64,000 nt of DNA from Gemmatimonas groenlandica (lineage in GTDB: Bacteria > Gemmatimonadota > Gemmatimonadetes > Gemmatimonadales > Gemmatimonadaceae). The notes below the pieces were generated by a model that worked only from the letters and a program-made list of their open reading frames with translations, did no database searches and was not told where the DNA came from. Both the position numbers and the translations under genes were made by a program. Of the stretch, positions 1 to 8,868 are shown piece by piece (position 1 is the first letter of the stretch; each line of letters starts with the position of its first letter). The stretch lies in the NCBI RefSeq assembly GCF_013004105.1, contig NZ_CP053085.1:4278001-4342000 (forward strand), given 5' to 3'.

Positions 1-260
1 TCCGCATTCTGGGTGCGGCAGCACTCGTAAATGTGGTGAACAACCATTTCCGCTATATGCTGCTGGCCACCAACCGCCAGCGGGTGGATTTGCGCAATAC
101 GATGCTGTCGACGGGCGCTCACGTGACGTTGAAGCTGGCGCTGATCCCTATCGCCGGGATCGAGGGGGCGGCGCTGGGTACCCTCGGGGGTGAACTGGCG
201 GTGCTGGCGCTCGGCAGCTGGGCCACGCGCGCTGACTTCCGTCGCCGGGGCGCGTCCTGA
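1..260 (+). CDS. Membrane flippase-like protein, C-terminal fragment
   Basis: The reading frame is open from base 3 to a TGA at 258-260; the gene starts upstream of the window. About 85 residues are visible. They contain hydrophobic helices rich in Leu, Ala and Gly (for example LKLALIPIAGIEGAALG) and end in a basic cytoplasmic tail (RADFRRRGAS). This matches the last two helices of MATE/MOP-type polysaccharide flippases (Wzx/MurJ-like), in which GxxGAAxGT is common. The coupled glycosyltransferase and surface-protein genes that follow fit a role in exporting lipid-linked sugars. The assignment rests on a short fragment and on context. Confidence 0.5.
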   Translation, partial: RILGAAALVNVVNNHFRYMLLATNRQRVDLRNTMLSTGAHVTLKLALIPIAGIEGAALGTLGGELAVLALGSWATRADFRRRGAS

Positions 261-330
261 GTGACAATAGATGAAGCTTCCTCTATACTTGGGGACGACG
301 ACCCGGTGGACTGACCATTTTCCAACGAGC

Positions 331-1260
331 ATGCCCAGGATTCACAACGTGATGACGTCGTCGGTACTGCCGGCGGTGCTGCTTGTCGGCGCCTTGCTTC
401 CCGGAGCCCGGGCTGCGCACGCTCAGGTGGACTATCGGAACATCGATTCGGGGCGTCCGGTCCGCATCGGCGATGCGACGCCTACTGCGCGCAAGTCGCT
501 CGAACTGAATCTTGGCAATGGACGCGTCGAGCAGCTGTCGCAGGGGCGCTATCGCCTGCAGCTGGAGCCGCGTCTGACGTACGGGTTGCTCCCTCGCACC
601 GAAGTGTCCGTGCGCTCGCCGGTCTTCTTCAACGAACGGGCGCTGCGACCGCGCGCCGGCGTCGCGGGAGTCGGCATCGGCTTCGAGCATCAGCTCCGCA
701 TCGAATCGCTGCACTTGCCGAGCGTGGGGCTCGGCACTGAGCTGTTCGTGCCCACCGGTCCGGCGGCGTTGCCGCCCACGTACTCCGTGCGTGGCATGAT
801 GACGCGCTCGTTTCCGGTGGGACGCATCCATTTCAACGGCGCCTACGGCACCTTCAACGTGCGCACGCCGGTCGGCTTCGAAAAGATCCTCCCGCCCATT
901 CACGGCGCCTGCAGTGTGGCGCCGACCGAACTGGCGATGACCGTGCGTTTCGCCTGTATGCCCTCGACGTTGCTGAGCGCCGCCGCCCCCGGCGCGACGC
1001 GCACGCACGATCGCTGGCTGTTCGGCATGGCGGTCGACAAGTCGCTACCGCTGCGCTCCACGCTGCTCATGGCCGACGTGTTCGGACAGAAATATCGCAG
1101 TATCGGTCGTCCGGTCGACTGGACCGGCGAAGTGGGCGTGCGGACCCAGCTCTCGCGTTCCATCGTGATCGACGCGGCTGTCGGTCGCTTGTTCACCGGT
1201 GAAAGCCGCGCGACGTTCCTGACCTTCGGCACGACGCTCAGTCGTGCCCTTACGCTATAG
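331..1260 (+). CDS. Predicted outer-membrane beta-barrel protein
   Basis: About 309 residues. The ATG at 331 gives a basic n-region followed by a hydrophobic core (MTSSVLPAVLLVGALLPGAR) and an AHAQ cleavage site, so the protein is Sec-exported. An in-frame ATG at 271 and a second at 352 are the alternatives; 331 is preferred because it supplies the positive charge before the core. The mature part alternates hydrophobic and polar residues with many Arg, Tyr and Gly (RYRLQLEPRLTYGLLPRTEV), as in porin-like 'transporter' barrels. The last residues read TLSRALTL. It lies 70 bp after the flippase fragment and 6 bp before the next gene. No specific substrate can be read from the sequence. Confidence 0.6.
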   Translation: MPRIHNVMTSSVLPAVLLVGALLPGARAAHAQVDYRNIDSGRPVRIGDATPTARKSLELNLGNGRVEQLSQGRYRLQLEPRLTYGLLPRTEVSVRSPVFFNERALRPRAGVAGVGIGFEHQLRIESLHLPSVGLGTELFVPTGPAALPPTYSVRGMMTRSFPVGRIHFNGAYGTFNVRTPVGFEKILPPIHGACSVAPTELAMTVRFACMPSTLLSAAAPGATRTHDRWLFGMAVDKSLPLRSTLLMADVFGQKYRSIGRPVDWTGEVGVRTQLSRSIVIDAAVGRLFTGESRATFLTFGTTLSRALTL

Positions 1261-1266
1261 GCCATC

Positions 1267-2343
1267 ATGTCCCTTCACACGCAGTCGTCCCGCCGACTGC
1301 TCGCACGTACGCTGCTGGCGGCCGCGGCCGTCAGTGGTGCCGTGTCGGCGGTATCCGCCGCGCCGCTACAGGCGCAGGCCGGCAAGTACTTCGAGCAGAC
1401 GTATCTGCCGGGCGCGCACAGCTTCGCCTTCAACGCGCTGCATCCGCGTGCCAGCTACTTGTTCAACGCCTTCGACTACGGACACGCCATTCTGTACGAA
1501 CGGTTGTGGCGTTCACCGGGTACGGCGGCGCGTGATCTCGATGGACAGGAATACGACTTCCTGACCAAATCACTGCTCGAAAAGCCGCCCCGTGTGCCGC
1601 TCGATGAAGCGGCCGTTGGTCCGTCGTGGTCGCTGCTGGCTCCGGAAACGCTTGCGATGTTCAGCTGGGCGCACATGCTGCACCGGCAGCTGTACGACGT
1701 GCTCGCGCACGACGCCGGCAAACCGGCCGAGCGCGACGCACATGTGGCCGATCTGCTGCGTTACTACAAGTCTCGCCCGGCGCTCGCCTTCAGCTCGCAT
1801 CCGAAGGACATGAACCTGATGGAAGGTCAGTCATACTCGCTGGCCTTCCGCAAGCAGAACCCGAAGTTCAACGGGCTCGTGTGGTCGTACCACTGGATTC
1901 AGATGACGCTGTACGACGCCATGCTGGCCTCCGATGCGAAGGCGGACATGGACGTGAACGTGAACGCCGTGGTCGATCGGTTCTACGAGATGACGCGCGG
2001 CGGCATCGACAAGTTGCCCACGGTCATGCCGATGTCGCCGGCGATCGCGCCCGACTTCTCCACGCGTTATCCGGAAGCGGCGATCATCTTCGACAACCTG
2101 CATTCTCTACATGACGTCGTATCGGACATCCTCGCCAATCCGAATGTCCCGCGCGAGAAGAAGCGCGCCACGATTCTCGAGGCATCGGCCAAGTACCGCG
2201 ATGCCACGTCCAACATCACGACCGTCGATGAGTGGGTGTCGATGGGACACGCGATGGGACTCACGCAGCAGGGAGGCCCGGCGCCGTTGCCGCGCCGTCC
2301 GGCACCGAAGGCGGCGGCACCTCACAAACATCCAGGCTCATGA
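1267..2343 (+). CDS. Secreted protein of unknown function
   Basis: 358 residues with a clear Sec signal: basic start (SSRRLLARTLLAAAAVSG) and a cleavable APLQAQA region near residue 37. The mature part is rich in His, Tyr and Trp, with segments such as HSFAFNALHPRASYLFNAFDYGH at its start and VWSYHWIQMTLYDA in the middle, which suggest an alpha-helical periplasmic domain. The tail is Pro/Ala/His-rich (PRRPAPKAAAPHKHPGS) and probably flexible. I do not recognise a family. It starts 6 bp after the barrel gene, and its TGA overlaps the next start (ATGA), so it is part of a coupled operon with surface proteins. Confidence 0.65.
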   Translation: MSLHTQSSRRLLARTLLAAAAVSGAVSAVSAAPLQAQAGKYFEQTYLPGAHSFAFNALHPRASYLFNAFDYGHAILYERLWRSPGTAARDLDGQEYDFLTKSLLEKPPRVPLDEAAVGPSWSLLAPETLAMFSWAHMLHRQLYDVLAHDAGKPAERDAHVADLLRYYKSRPALAFSSHPKDMNLMEGQSYSLAFRKQNPKFNGLVWSYHWIQMTLYDAMLASDAKADMDVNVNAVVDRFYEMTRGGIDKLPTVMPMSPAIAPDFSTRYPEAAIIFDNLHSLHDVVSDILANPNVPREKKRATILEASAKYRDATSNITTVDEWVSMGHAMGLTQQGGPAPLPRRPAPKAAAPHKHPGS

Positions 2344-2825
2344 TGCTTCGTTCGCTTCGTTCCGTCCGCTCGTTTGCCCGTCGTGTGTCGACGCTGGCCA
2401 TGATCGCGCTCGTGTCTGCATGCGGCGGTCCGGCACCGACCGATGCCGATCCGAATGTCCCGGCCCAAACCGCCACGTCGTACTGGGTCGGCATCGAGCA
2501 GACCGGCGCAGTGCATCTGCACATCACGTTGGTGCAGACCGGCACGTCGCTCTCGCTGCTCCCCAACTGCGATCCGGAGCGGTGCGGCCTCTTCCCGTTC
2601 AGCCCGACGGGCGTCGCATTCGTGGGGAGCGACTTGCCGGTCACGGTGCGGTCGGTCACGGGATCCTTCAACAATCCGAACATCACGTTCACCTTCACGC
2701 TCAGCAACAACCGCACCTATACCTTCACCGGACGGATGGCAGAAGATCGCCTGATGACGGGGAAGATCAGTGGGCCGACGTTGCCTGAGACGACGATCAC
2801 GTTCGAGAAGAGCATTACGACGTGA
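2340..2825 (+). CDS. Small lipoprotein with a beta-rich domain
   Basis: 161 residues. The ATG at 2340 overlaps the previous stop (ATGA); a second ATG follows directly at 2343. An Arg-rich n-region and hydrophobic stretch end in the lipobox LVSAC (Cys28), so this is a lipoprotein. The mature domain (about residues 45-161) is rich in Thr and hydrophobics, with blocks ITLVQTGTSLSL, VRSVTGSF, TYTFTGRM, KISGPTL and TITFEKS. The same blocks in the same order form the C-terminus of the next protein. Function is unknown; the domain looks like a small beta sandwich or barrel. Confidence 0.75.
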   Translation: MMLRSLRSVRSFARRVSTLAMIALVSACGGPAPTDADPNVPAQTATSYWVGIEQTGAVHLHITLVQTGTSLSLLPNCDPERCGLFPFSPTGVAFVGSDLPVTVRSVTGSFNNPNITFTFTLSNNRTYTFTGRMAEDRLMTGKISGPTLPETTITFEKSITT

Positions 2826-5557
2826 TCGCGCGTGCCCGGGCGGTTCGCTGGATGCGGGCGGTTGGCGCGCTGGCCGCCGTGGCGTGTTCGGGAGACCCCA
2901 GCGGTCCCGTCGCGCCCTCGGCGCCGACCGGCGTCACGGTGACACTCACCTCGCTGACGTCGGTCCGGGTCGACTGGACGGCGAACCCCGCGCGCGAATC
3001 GGTGAAGAGTTATGCCGTGCTGCGCAACGGCGCGAAGGTCGGCGATGTCACGGTGCCCACGTACACCGACTTCGGTCTCGAAGAGCTGAAGACGTACACA
3101 TACACCGTCATCGCGCAGGGCAGCGGCAGCGCCCAGTCGGCGCCGTCTCCGGTTACCACGCAGTCCACCTTCACGTTGCCCGATCTCACCGGTCCCACGG
3201 TGGTGAGCTCGGTGCCCGCGACCAACGCCCTCAACGTGGCGATCGCGGCGCCGATCACGGTCACGGTCAGCGAGGCGCTCGACGCGAGCACGCTTGTGTC
3301 CGCGAACCTGATCCTGCGCGCCGTCGGCTCCAGCCAGAACCTCGCCGGCACGGTGTCGTATACCGCCGGCGCCAAAGCATTCACGTTCACGCCGTCGGTC
3401 CCGCTCACGCCCAGCACCGCGTACACGTTCGACGTCACGACCGCGATCAAGGATGGCGCGGGAAATCGTCTGCTCGTGGCCTATCGCGCGTCGTTCACCA
3501 CCGCCGCCCCAATCGATGCCACGGCGCCCACCGTGCTGGCATTCGCGCCCGTGGCGGGTGCCGTCGATGTGCCCGTGCGCGCGACCGTCACCGCCACATT
3601 CAGCGAAGAGATGAATGCGGCGTCGATCTCGGCGACCTCGATGACGCTCGCGCCGACCGCCGGTGGCGCGAATGTGGCTGCCACTGTCTCGTACGCGGCC
3701 GGTACCCGCATTGCCACGCTGGCGCCGACCGCGCCGTTGGCGGCGTCGACGTCGTACACGGCCCGTATGTCGACCGCCGCGACCGATCTGGCGGGCAACG
3801 GGCTCGCGTCGGTCGCGACCACCCAGTTCGTCACGTCGGCGCCGGTCGATGAATCGGCACCGACGGTCACGGCCGTGTCGCCGGTCAATGGCGCGGCGAA
3901 CGTGCCGATCGCGTCGGCCATCACGGTGACGTTCAGTGAAGCGATGAACGCCACGACGATCACCGCCTCCACCCTCTCGCTCACGCGCGCCCCGGGCGCG
4001 GTGGCGGTGCCGGCCGCTGTGGAGTTCTCACCGGCCACCAACCGCGCCACCCTCACGCCATCGACACCGCTCACGCTCGGCAGCACGTACACGCTGACCG
4101 TGACCACCGCCGTACGCGATCTGTCGGGTAATCCGCTGGCGGCACCGTTTACGTCGCAATTCACCGCGATCGGCGCGGACATCGTGTCGCCTACCGTAAC
4201 CGCCACGTTTCCAGCCAACGGCGCCGCGAATGTCGACCCAGCCTCGACGCTCACCGCGACGTTCAGCGAAACGATGAATGTGGCGTCGCTCACCGCCGCC
4301 GCCTTCGTGTTGCGCACCACCACCGGCGGCACCGCGATCGCGGGAGCCGTGACGTACAACGTGGCGACGCGGACGCTATCGTTCGCGCCGGCGGCACGAC
4401 TGGCCGGCAACACCGGCTACACGGCGACGATCACCACCGCCGCGCGTGATTCCGCTGGTAATGCCCTGGCCGCAGCGCGCGACGTCAGCTTCACGACGGC
4501 CGCGACCACCGACGACACGCCGCCGCGCATTGCGAGCAGCGTCCCCGCGGAGAACGCGGCCGCCATCGACATCGCGACGGCGATCAGTGTGCGCTTCAAC
4601 GAAGCCATGAACGCGGCCACCCTCACGACGGGTGTGATCACACTCCGGGTGGCGAACACCACCGAGTCGATTGCCGGGTCCCTCACCTACGACGCGGCTA
4701 CCACGACGCTCACCTTCCGTCCCGCCTCGCCGTTGGAATACGTGACCACGTATACCGTGTCGGTGAGTGCGAACGCGCGCGACCTCGCCGGCAATCGATT
4801 CGAGGCCACGTCGTTCAACTTCCAAACACGTCCGGCGCCGGCGCGGGTGGTGTCGTTCACGCCGCCCGATCGATCGGTCGACGCCGCCGTGAACGGTCCG
4901 GTGTCGGTCACGTTCAGCTTGCCGATGCTTGCCAGCACCGTGAATGGCAGCACGTTTTTCGTGCGCAACCGCAACACCGCCGAACTGGTGCCCGGTACGG
5001 TATCGTACAACAGCGCCACTCGCACCGCGTCATTCACGCCGAGCTCCGCGCTGAACAACAACAATGGCTACGTTGCCACGGTGACCACGGGCGTGGCCGA
5101 TGTAAACGGCCAGACATTGCCGGCGCAGGTACAGAGCTGCTTCACGCCGGTGCCCGGCTCGGTGGCGCCGGTCACGATGACGGGTTTCTGGTCGGGTGAA
5201 TCGGCGTGCAGTGATGTGCACTGGCATGTCCGCCTCGTTCAAACTGGCAATACGATCGCGCTGGCCTCGCCGAGTGGATGCGCGGCGACTGCCGGTGACT
5301 GTCAGCTGTCTGCGCTCAATACCGACGGTGTGCTGGCGTTGGGCGGCCAGAGCATCGTGCAGGTCGCGTCGGTCACCGGTACCGTGAGCGGCAACGTCGT
5401 GGAGTTCACGATTACGACGGCGAACGGGCTCACCTTCGCCTTCACGGGCGCGTTCGCCGCGAATCCCTCGGCGCAACCCAATTCGTGGATCATCGGTCGT
5501 ATCAGCGGAGCGACGCTGGCGGCGGTCGGGATCACCTTCGAGAAGCAGCGACCGTAG
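2822..5557 (+). CDS. Large lipoprotein with FN3 and six Ig-like (Big_5/SbsA) repeats
   Basis: 911 residues from a GTG overlapping the previous stop (GTGA); an ATG at 2852 is the alternative start. Lipobox AAVAC at Cys22. A fibronectin type III-like unit covers about residues 35-115. Six Ig-like repeats of about 111 residues then begin near 119, 230, 341, 452, 563 and 669. Each opens with a PTV...P.NGA.NV.....TVTFSE.MN pattern typical of SbsA/Big_5 domains. The last 125 residues repeat the domain of the preceding small lipoprotein. The layout suggests a long surface-anchored stalk, perhaps an adhesin or glycan-binding protein; the ligand is unknown. It is coupled to the glycosyltransferase downstream (TAGTG overlap). 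Confidence 0.8.
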   Translation: MIARARAVRWMRAVGALAAVACSGDPSGPVAPSAPTGVTVTLTSLTSVRVDWTANPARESVKSYAVLRNGAKVGDVTVPTYTDFGLEELKTYTYTVIAQGSGSAQSAPSPVTTQSTFTLPDLTGPTVVSSVPATNALNVAIAAPITVTVSEALDASTLVSANLILRAVGSSQNLAGTVSYTAGAKAFTFTPSVPLTPSTAYTFDVTTAIKDGAGNRLLVAYRASFTTAAPIDATAPTVLAFAPVAGAVDVPVRATVTATFSEEMNAASISATSMTLAPTAGGANVAATVSYAAGTRIATLAPTAPLAASTSYTARMSTAATDLAGNGLASVATTQFVTSAPVDESAPTVTAVSPVNGAANVPIASAITVTFSEAMNATTITASTLSLTRAPGAVAVPAAVEFSPATNRATLTPSTPLTLGSTYTLTVTTAVRDLSGNPLAAPFTSQFTAIGADIVSPTVTATFPANGAANVDPASTLTATFSETMNVASLTAAAFVLRTTTGGTAIAGAVTYNVATRTLSFAPAARLAGNTGYTATITTAARDSAGNALAAARDVSFTTAATTDDTPPRIASSVPAENAAAIDIATAISVRFNEAMNAATLTTGVITLRVANTTESIAGSLTYDAATTTLTFRPASPLEYVTTYTVSVSANARDLAGNRFEATSFNFQTRPAPARVVSFTPPDRSVDAAVNGPVSVTFSLPMLASTVNGSTFFVRNRNTAELVPGTVSYNSATRTASFTPSSALNNNNGYVATVTTGVADVNGQTLPAQVQSCFTPVPGSVAPVTMTGFWSGESACSDVHWHVRLVQTGNTIALASPSGCAATAGDCQLSALNTDGVLALGGQSIVQVASVTGTVSGNVVEFTITTANGLTFAFTGAFAANPSAQPNSWIIGRISGATLAAVGITFEKQRP

Positions 5558-6615
5558 TGAGTTCTACGGCGCCATTTCTTTCGGTGGTGGTGCCGGCCTA
5601 TCGCTGTGCGGCGTACCTGCAGCAGTGTTTGCACGGACTGCAGGCCAGCGAGCTGCCGCGCGCGTCGTGGGAACTGATCGTGGTGGACGACGGCAGTCCG
5701 GACAACACGGCCGACGTCGCGCGGGCCGCGGCCGATCGTGTACTGCGCGTGGCCGATGGCCCGCGTGGTCCGGCCCACGCCCGCAACATGGGTGCACGCG
5801 CCGCCACGGGTTCGGTGCTGGTGTTCATCGATGCCGACGTGGTCGTGGCGCCGGGCACGCTGCGTGGTTTTGCCGCGCACTTCGCCGCCGACCCCACACT
5901 CGGCGCCGCGTTCGGTGCCTACGACGATGCGCCGGCGGAAACGGATTTCATTTCACAGTACCGCAACCTCCTGCATCGTTACGTGCACACGTTGCACCCC
6001 GGCGAGGCCGATACGTTCTGGGCGGGCTGTGGGGCCGTGCGGCGTGACACGTTCCTGGCGGTCGGTGGATTCGACGCGGTGCGCTATCCGCGCCCACAGA
6101 TCGAAGACATCGAGCTGGGCTATCGGCTGCGCGAAGCCGGCGCGCGCATCCTGCTCGATCCGGACTTGCAGGGCAAACACCTCAAGCGATGGAGCTTCAG
6201 CAACATGGTGCGCACCGATCTGCGTGAGCGCGCCATTCCCTGGATGCACCTGATTCTGCGTCGGGGCGAAGCGATGCAACGCGGTCCGCTCAATCTTCGC
6301 GTGCGCGAGAAGCTGTACACCGTGTTCACCGCGATCGCCGTCGCGGCCACGTTCGGCGCGCTGGTGTTCCTGAACAACGCGCTGGCCTACATCGCGGCGT
6401 TTTGTGTGATGATTGTACTCCTGGGCAATGCCGCGCTGTTGTCGTGGTTCGGCTCACGTCGCGGCTTCTTCTTCGCGATTGGGGTGGCGCCGTTGCGACT
6501 GCTCTACTACGCCGAGGCCGGTCTTGGTGCCGCCTGGGCGATCGTCACACACAAGCAGCAAGTCGGACCTGTCCGGCTCCCACCGCTCGCGGCGTATGAG
6601 CAAACGGCGTCGTAA
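5557..6615 (+). CDS. GT2-family glycosyltransferase, membrane-anchored
   Basis: 352 residues from a GTG whose first base is the last base of the preceding TAG. The GT-A fold is clear: VVVPAYR at the N-terminus, VVDDGSPDN near residue 45, a DxD-type metal/nucleotide site FIDADVV near residue 92, WAGCGAVRR (acceptor region) and the catalytic-base segment QIEDIELGYRLREAG. Two or three hydrophobic helices near the C-terminus (about residues 255-330) anchor it to the inner membrane. It probably transfers a sugar to a lipid carrier or to a surface glycan. Its 3' end overlaps the next gene by 20 bp, consistent with the glycan-export setting. Confidence 0.88.
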   Translation: MSSTAPFLSVVVPAYRCAAYLQQCLHGLQASELPRASWELIVVDDGSPDNTADVARAAADRVLRVADGPRGPAHARNMGARAATGSVLVFIDADVVVAPGTLRGFAAHFAADPTLGAAFGAYDDAPAETDFISQYRNLLHRYVHTLHPGEADTFWAGCGAVRRDTFLAVGGFDAVRYPRPQIEDIELGYRLREAGARILLDPDLQGKHLKRWSFSNMVRTDLRERAIPWMHLILRRGEAMQRGPLNLRVREKLYTVFTAIAVAATFGALVFLNNALAYIAAFCVMIVLLGNAALLSWFGSRRGFFFAIGVAPLRLLYYAEAGLGAAWAIVTHKQQVGPVRLPPLAAYEQTAS

Positions 6616-8824
6616 CTCGGCACCGGCGCCAGCGGCGGTAACGTCGCCGTCACCGGAAAGCGTGGCCACTGAGTCGCCCTCGACGGTGAACTGGGAGCGC
6701 CTCTGCTTGGCGCTGCTGGCACTGGTGCCGTTGCTGGTGACGGCGTGGCAACTGCTGCCCGAGTTCACGACGCCGGTGCCCGCCAGCAACGATCTCGCCT
6801 TGCATTGGCAGATGGTGCAGGGCGCCAGTCGCGAAATGGCGCAGTGGCGCAATCCGCTCGACTTCTGGATGCCGCAGCTCGAACTCGGCTATCCGCAGTT
6901 CCTGTATTACCAGAACCTGCCGCACCTCGTGGTGGCGGGTGTGCACCGCCTGCTGTTCGGCCTCGTCGAGCTGCGCACGGTGTTCGACGGCGCGCGCTAT
7001 CTGCTGCTGATTGGCTTGCCGCTCACCGTGTATTGGTCCATGCGCCGCATGGACTTCTCGGTGCGTGCGGCGGCGATCAGTGCCGCCGCGACCACCCTGT
7101 TCGCCAACCGCGATGGCTATGGTTTGGAGTACGACGGGCAGCTGTGGGTCGGTCGCGGTCTCTTCACGCAGCTGTGGGCCGAGCATCTTTCGCTGATCGC
7201 GATGGCGGGACTCTATCGCCTCATGCGTACGGGGCGCGGCTACGCCGGCACCACGGCCGCACTCGCCGCGCTCGCGCTGTCGCATTTCATCTGGTCGTAC
7301 ATGATGGCGATGACCGGTGTGTTGCTGTGCGTGCTGCTGTCGACGCGCGACACGTGGAAGGCGAACGTGCTGCGGCTTGTCATCGTGGGCGCGCTCGCGA
7401 TGGCGATGTCGGCGTACATGCTGATCCCGTTCGCGATGAGCTCCGGCAGCTATCTCGCGATGTTTCCCGGCATTACGTCGCCGGATCTCGATGGCAGCCG
7501 TTCGCTGCTCAGCGCGTTGCAGCGCCTGGTGATCGACGAAGACCGCTGGCCGATCCTGACCGCGCTCGCCCTGTTGGGCGGCGTGGCGACGTTCTTTATG
7601 CGGACCCGTGCGGCGCGCTTCGCGCTGGTGGGGACACTGGTGTGGCTGCTGCTCTACCAACTCCGCCCCACTGAAGTGAACTGGCTCGGGCGCGTGCTGC
7701 GGTATGACGGGCACCTCGTATACCGGTTCATCGGCATCGCCGACGTGTTCTTGCTGATGCTGGTCGGCGTTGGAGGTGAGTGGATTTGGCGCGCCATTGT
7801 GGATCGTCAGGTGGGACGCGACTCCGAGGCCATGATACCCCGCGCACCGCGCTCCATCGGTGCGCTCGTGGTCGCCACCGTACTGCTGCTGGCGATCCTC
7901 TCGCCGGCGATGCGCGACCGCGCCACGTTCTTCGGTCGCGACGGCCGTGCGATGACGGCGACGCGCGCTGCGTTGGAGGCCGATCCTGACCTGACCACGG
8001 TGCTCGACACCATGGCGGCACAACCAGGCGGGCGCGCCTACATGGGTCTCGCCAGCAACGGCGGCAAGCAGTGGCGCATCGGTCCCCTCATTCGCGCGTA
8101 CGACGTGCTCAAGGGTCGCGGACTGCCGGCGGTGGCGCCGCTGTTCCAGGGGCTGTCGCTCAACGCCGATATGGTCGTCAGCTTCCGCGATCGTGATCCC
8201 GCGCAGTACGATCTGCTCGACGTGCGCTACGTGGCGTTGCCGAGCGGCGCGCCGGTGGACGGCTTCATGACGCCGCTCGCGCGTACGCCGCGCTATACGG
8301 TCTATCGCGTGGCCACCACCGGTATCGCGACCTACGGTGCAGTGGTGGAACGACGTGCCGCCGGTTCGCAGCTCGAGCTCCTGCGCGGCGTGGAAGCGTG
8401 GAGCAAGAGTGCAGCGCCGGTAGCGAAGCAGTTCATCCGCTGGGACTTTCGCCAGCCGAGCGGTCCGGCGGTGCCCACCGGTGCCTGTCCCGGTGGCGGC
8501 CGCACACTCTCAGAGCGTGCGGAAGCAGGCATCATCGATCTCGTCGTCGAATGCCAGTCGCCGTCGTCGCTGATACTCAAGACCACGTACCACCCCAACT
8601 GGCGTGTGACCGTGGACGGTACGCCGGTGCGCACGTACATGGTGTCGCCGGTGTTCATCGGCATCGACCTTCCCGCTGGGCAACACACCATCGCTGCGCG
8701 CTACACGATGGCGACCGTTAAGTGGATCCTGCTGGCTTTTGGTACGCTGGTCCTAGCGATCGTGTGCGTGGTTCGCGACCGATTCGACTGGCTGCCTCGG
8801 CGTCTGCTGGCTGCGTCAGCCTGA
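6596..8824 (+). CDS. Multi-pass membrane protein, YfhO/GT-C glycosyltransferase-like
   Basis: About 742 residues from the ATG at 6596, inside the end of the glycosyltransferase gene. The start gives a basic cytoplasmic head (MSKRRRNS). About ten to twelve hydrophobic helices follow between residues 35 and 470. The first periplasmic loop contains acidic residues (NDLALHWQMVQGASREMAQW), a GT-C-like feature. The last 250 residues form a soluble domain ending in a membrane helix (WILLAFGTLVLAIVCVV), with HPNWRVTVDGTPV like the C-terminus of YfhO-type proteins. It probably uses a polyprenyl-phosphate sugar to modify a glycan or protein; substrates are unknown. Confidence 0.7.
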   Translation: MSKRRRNSAPAPAAVTSPSPESVATESPSTVNWERLCLALLALVPLLVTAWQLLPEFTTPVPASNDLALHWQMVQGASREMAQWRNPLDFWMPQLELGYPQFLYYQNLPHLVVAGVHRLLFGLVELRTVFDGARYLLLIGLPLTVYWSMRRMDFSVRAAAISAAATTLFANRDGYGLEYDGQLWVGRGLFTQLWAEHLSLIAMAGLYRLMRTGRGYAGTTAALAALALSHFIWSYMMAMTGVLLCVLLSTRDTWKANVLRLVIVGALAMAMSAYMLIPFAMSSGSYLAMFPGITSPDLDGSRSLLSALQRLVIDEDRWPILTALALLGGVATFFMRTRAARFALVGTLVWLLLYQLRPTEVNWLGRVLRYDGHLVYRFIGIADVFLLMLVGVGGEWIWRAIVDRQVGRDSEAMIPRAPRSIGALVVATVLLLAILSPAMRDRATFFGRDGRAMTATRAALEADPDLTTVLDTMAAQPGGRAYMGLASNGGKQWRIGPLIRAYDVLKGRGLPAVAPLFQGLSLNADMVVSFRDRDPAQYDLLDVRYVALPSGAPVDGFMTPLARTPRYTVYRVATTGIATYGAVVERRAAGSQLELLRGVEAWSKSAAPVAKQFIRWDFRQPSGPAVPTGACPGGGRTLSERAEAGIIDLVVECQSPSSLILKTTYHPNWRVTVDGTPVRTYMVSPVFIGIDLPAGQHTIAARYTMATVKWILLAFGTLVLAIVCVVRDRFDWLPRRLLAASA

Positions 8825-8837
8825 CTGGTTGGTGTCT

Positions 8838-8864
8838 GCCGGAATTTGTCGGCGTTTTATTTTT
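8838..8864 (+). terminator. Weak candidate intrinsic terminator
   Basis: Fourteen bases after the stop of the membrane protein gene, GCCG (8838-8841) can pair with CGGC (8850-8853) across an 8-base loop. A T-rich run follows (TTTTATTTTT, 8855-8864). The stem is only 4-5 bp, so termination strength is doubtful, but the T run stands out in this GC-rich sequence and sits just before the repeat array. Confidence 0.35.
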
Positions 8865-8868
8865 GGAT

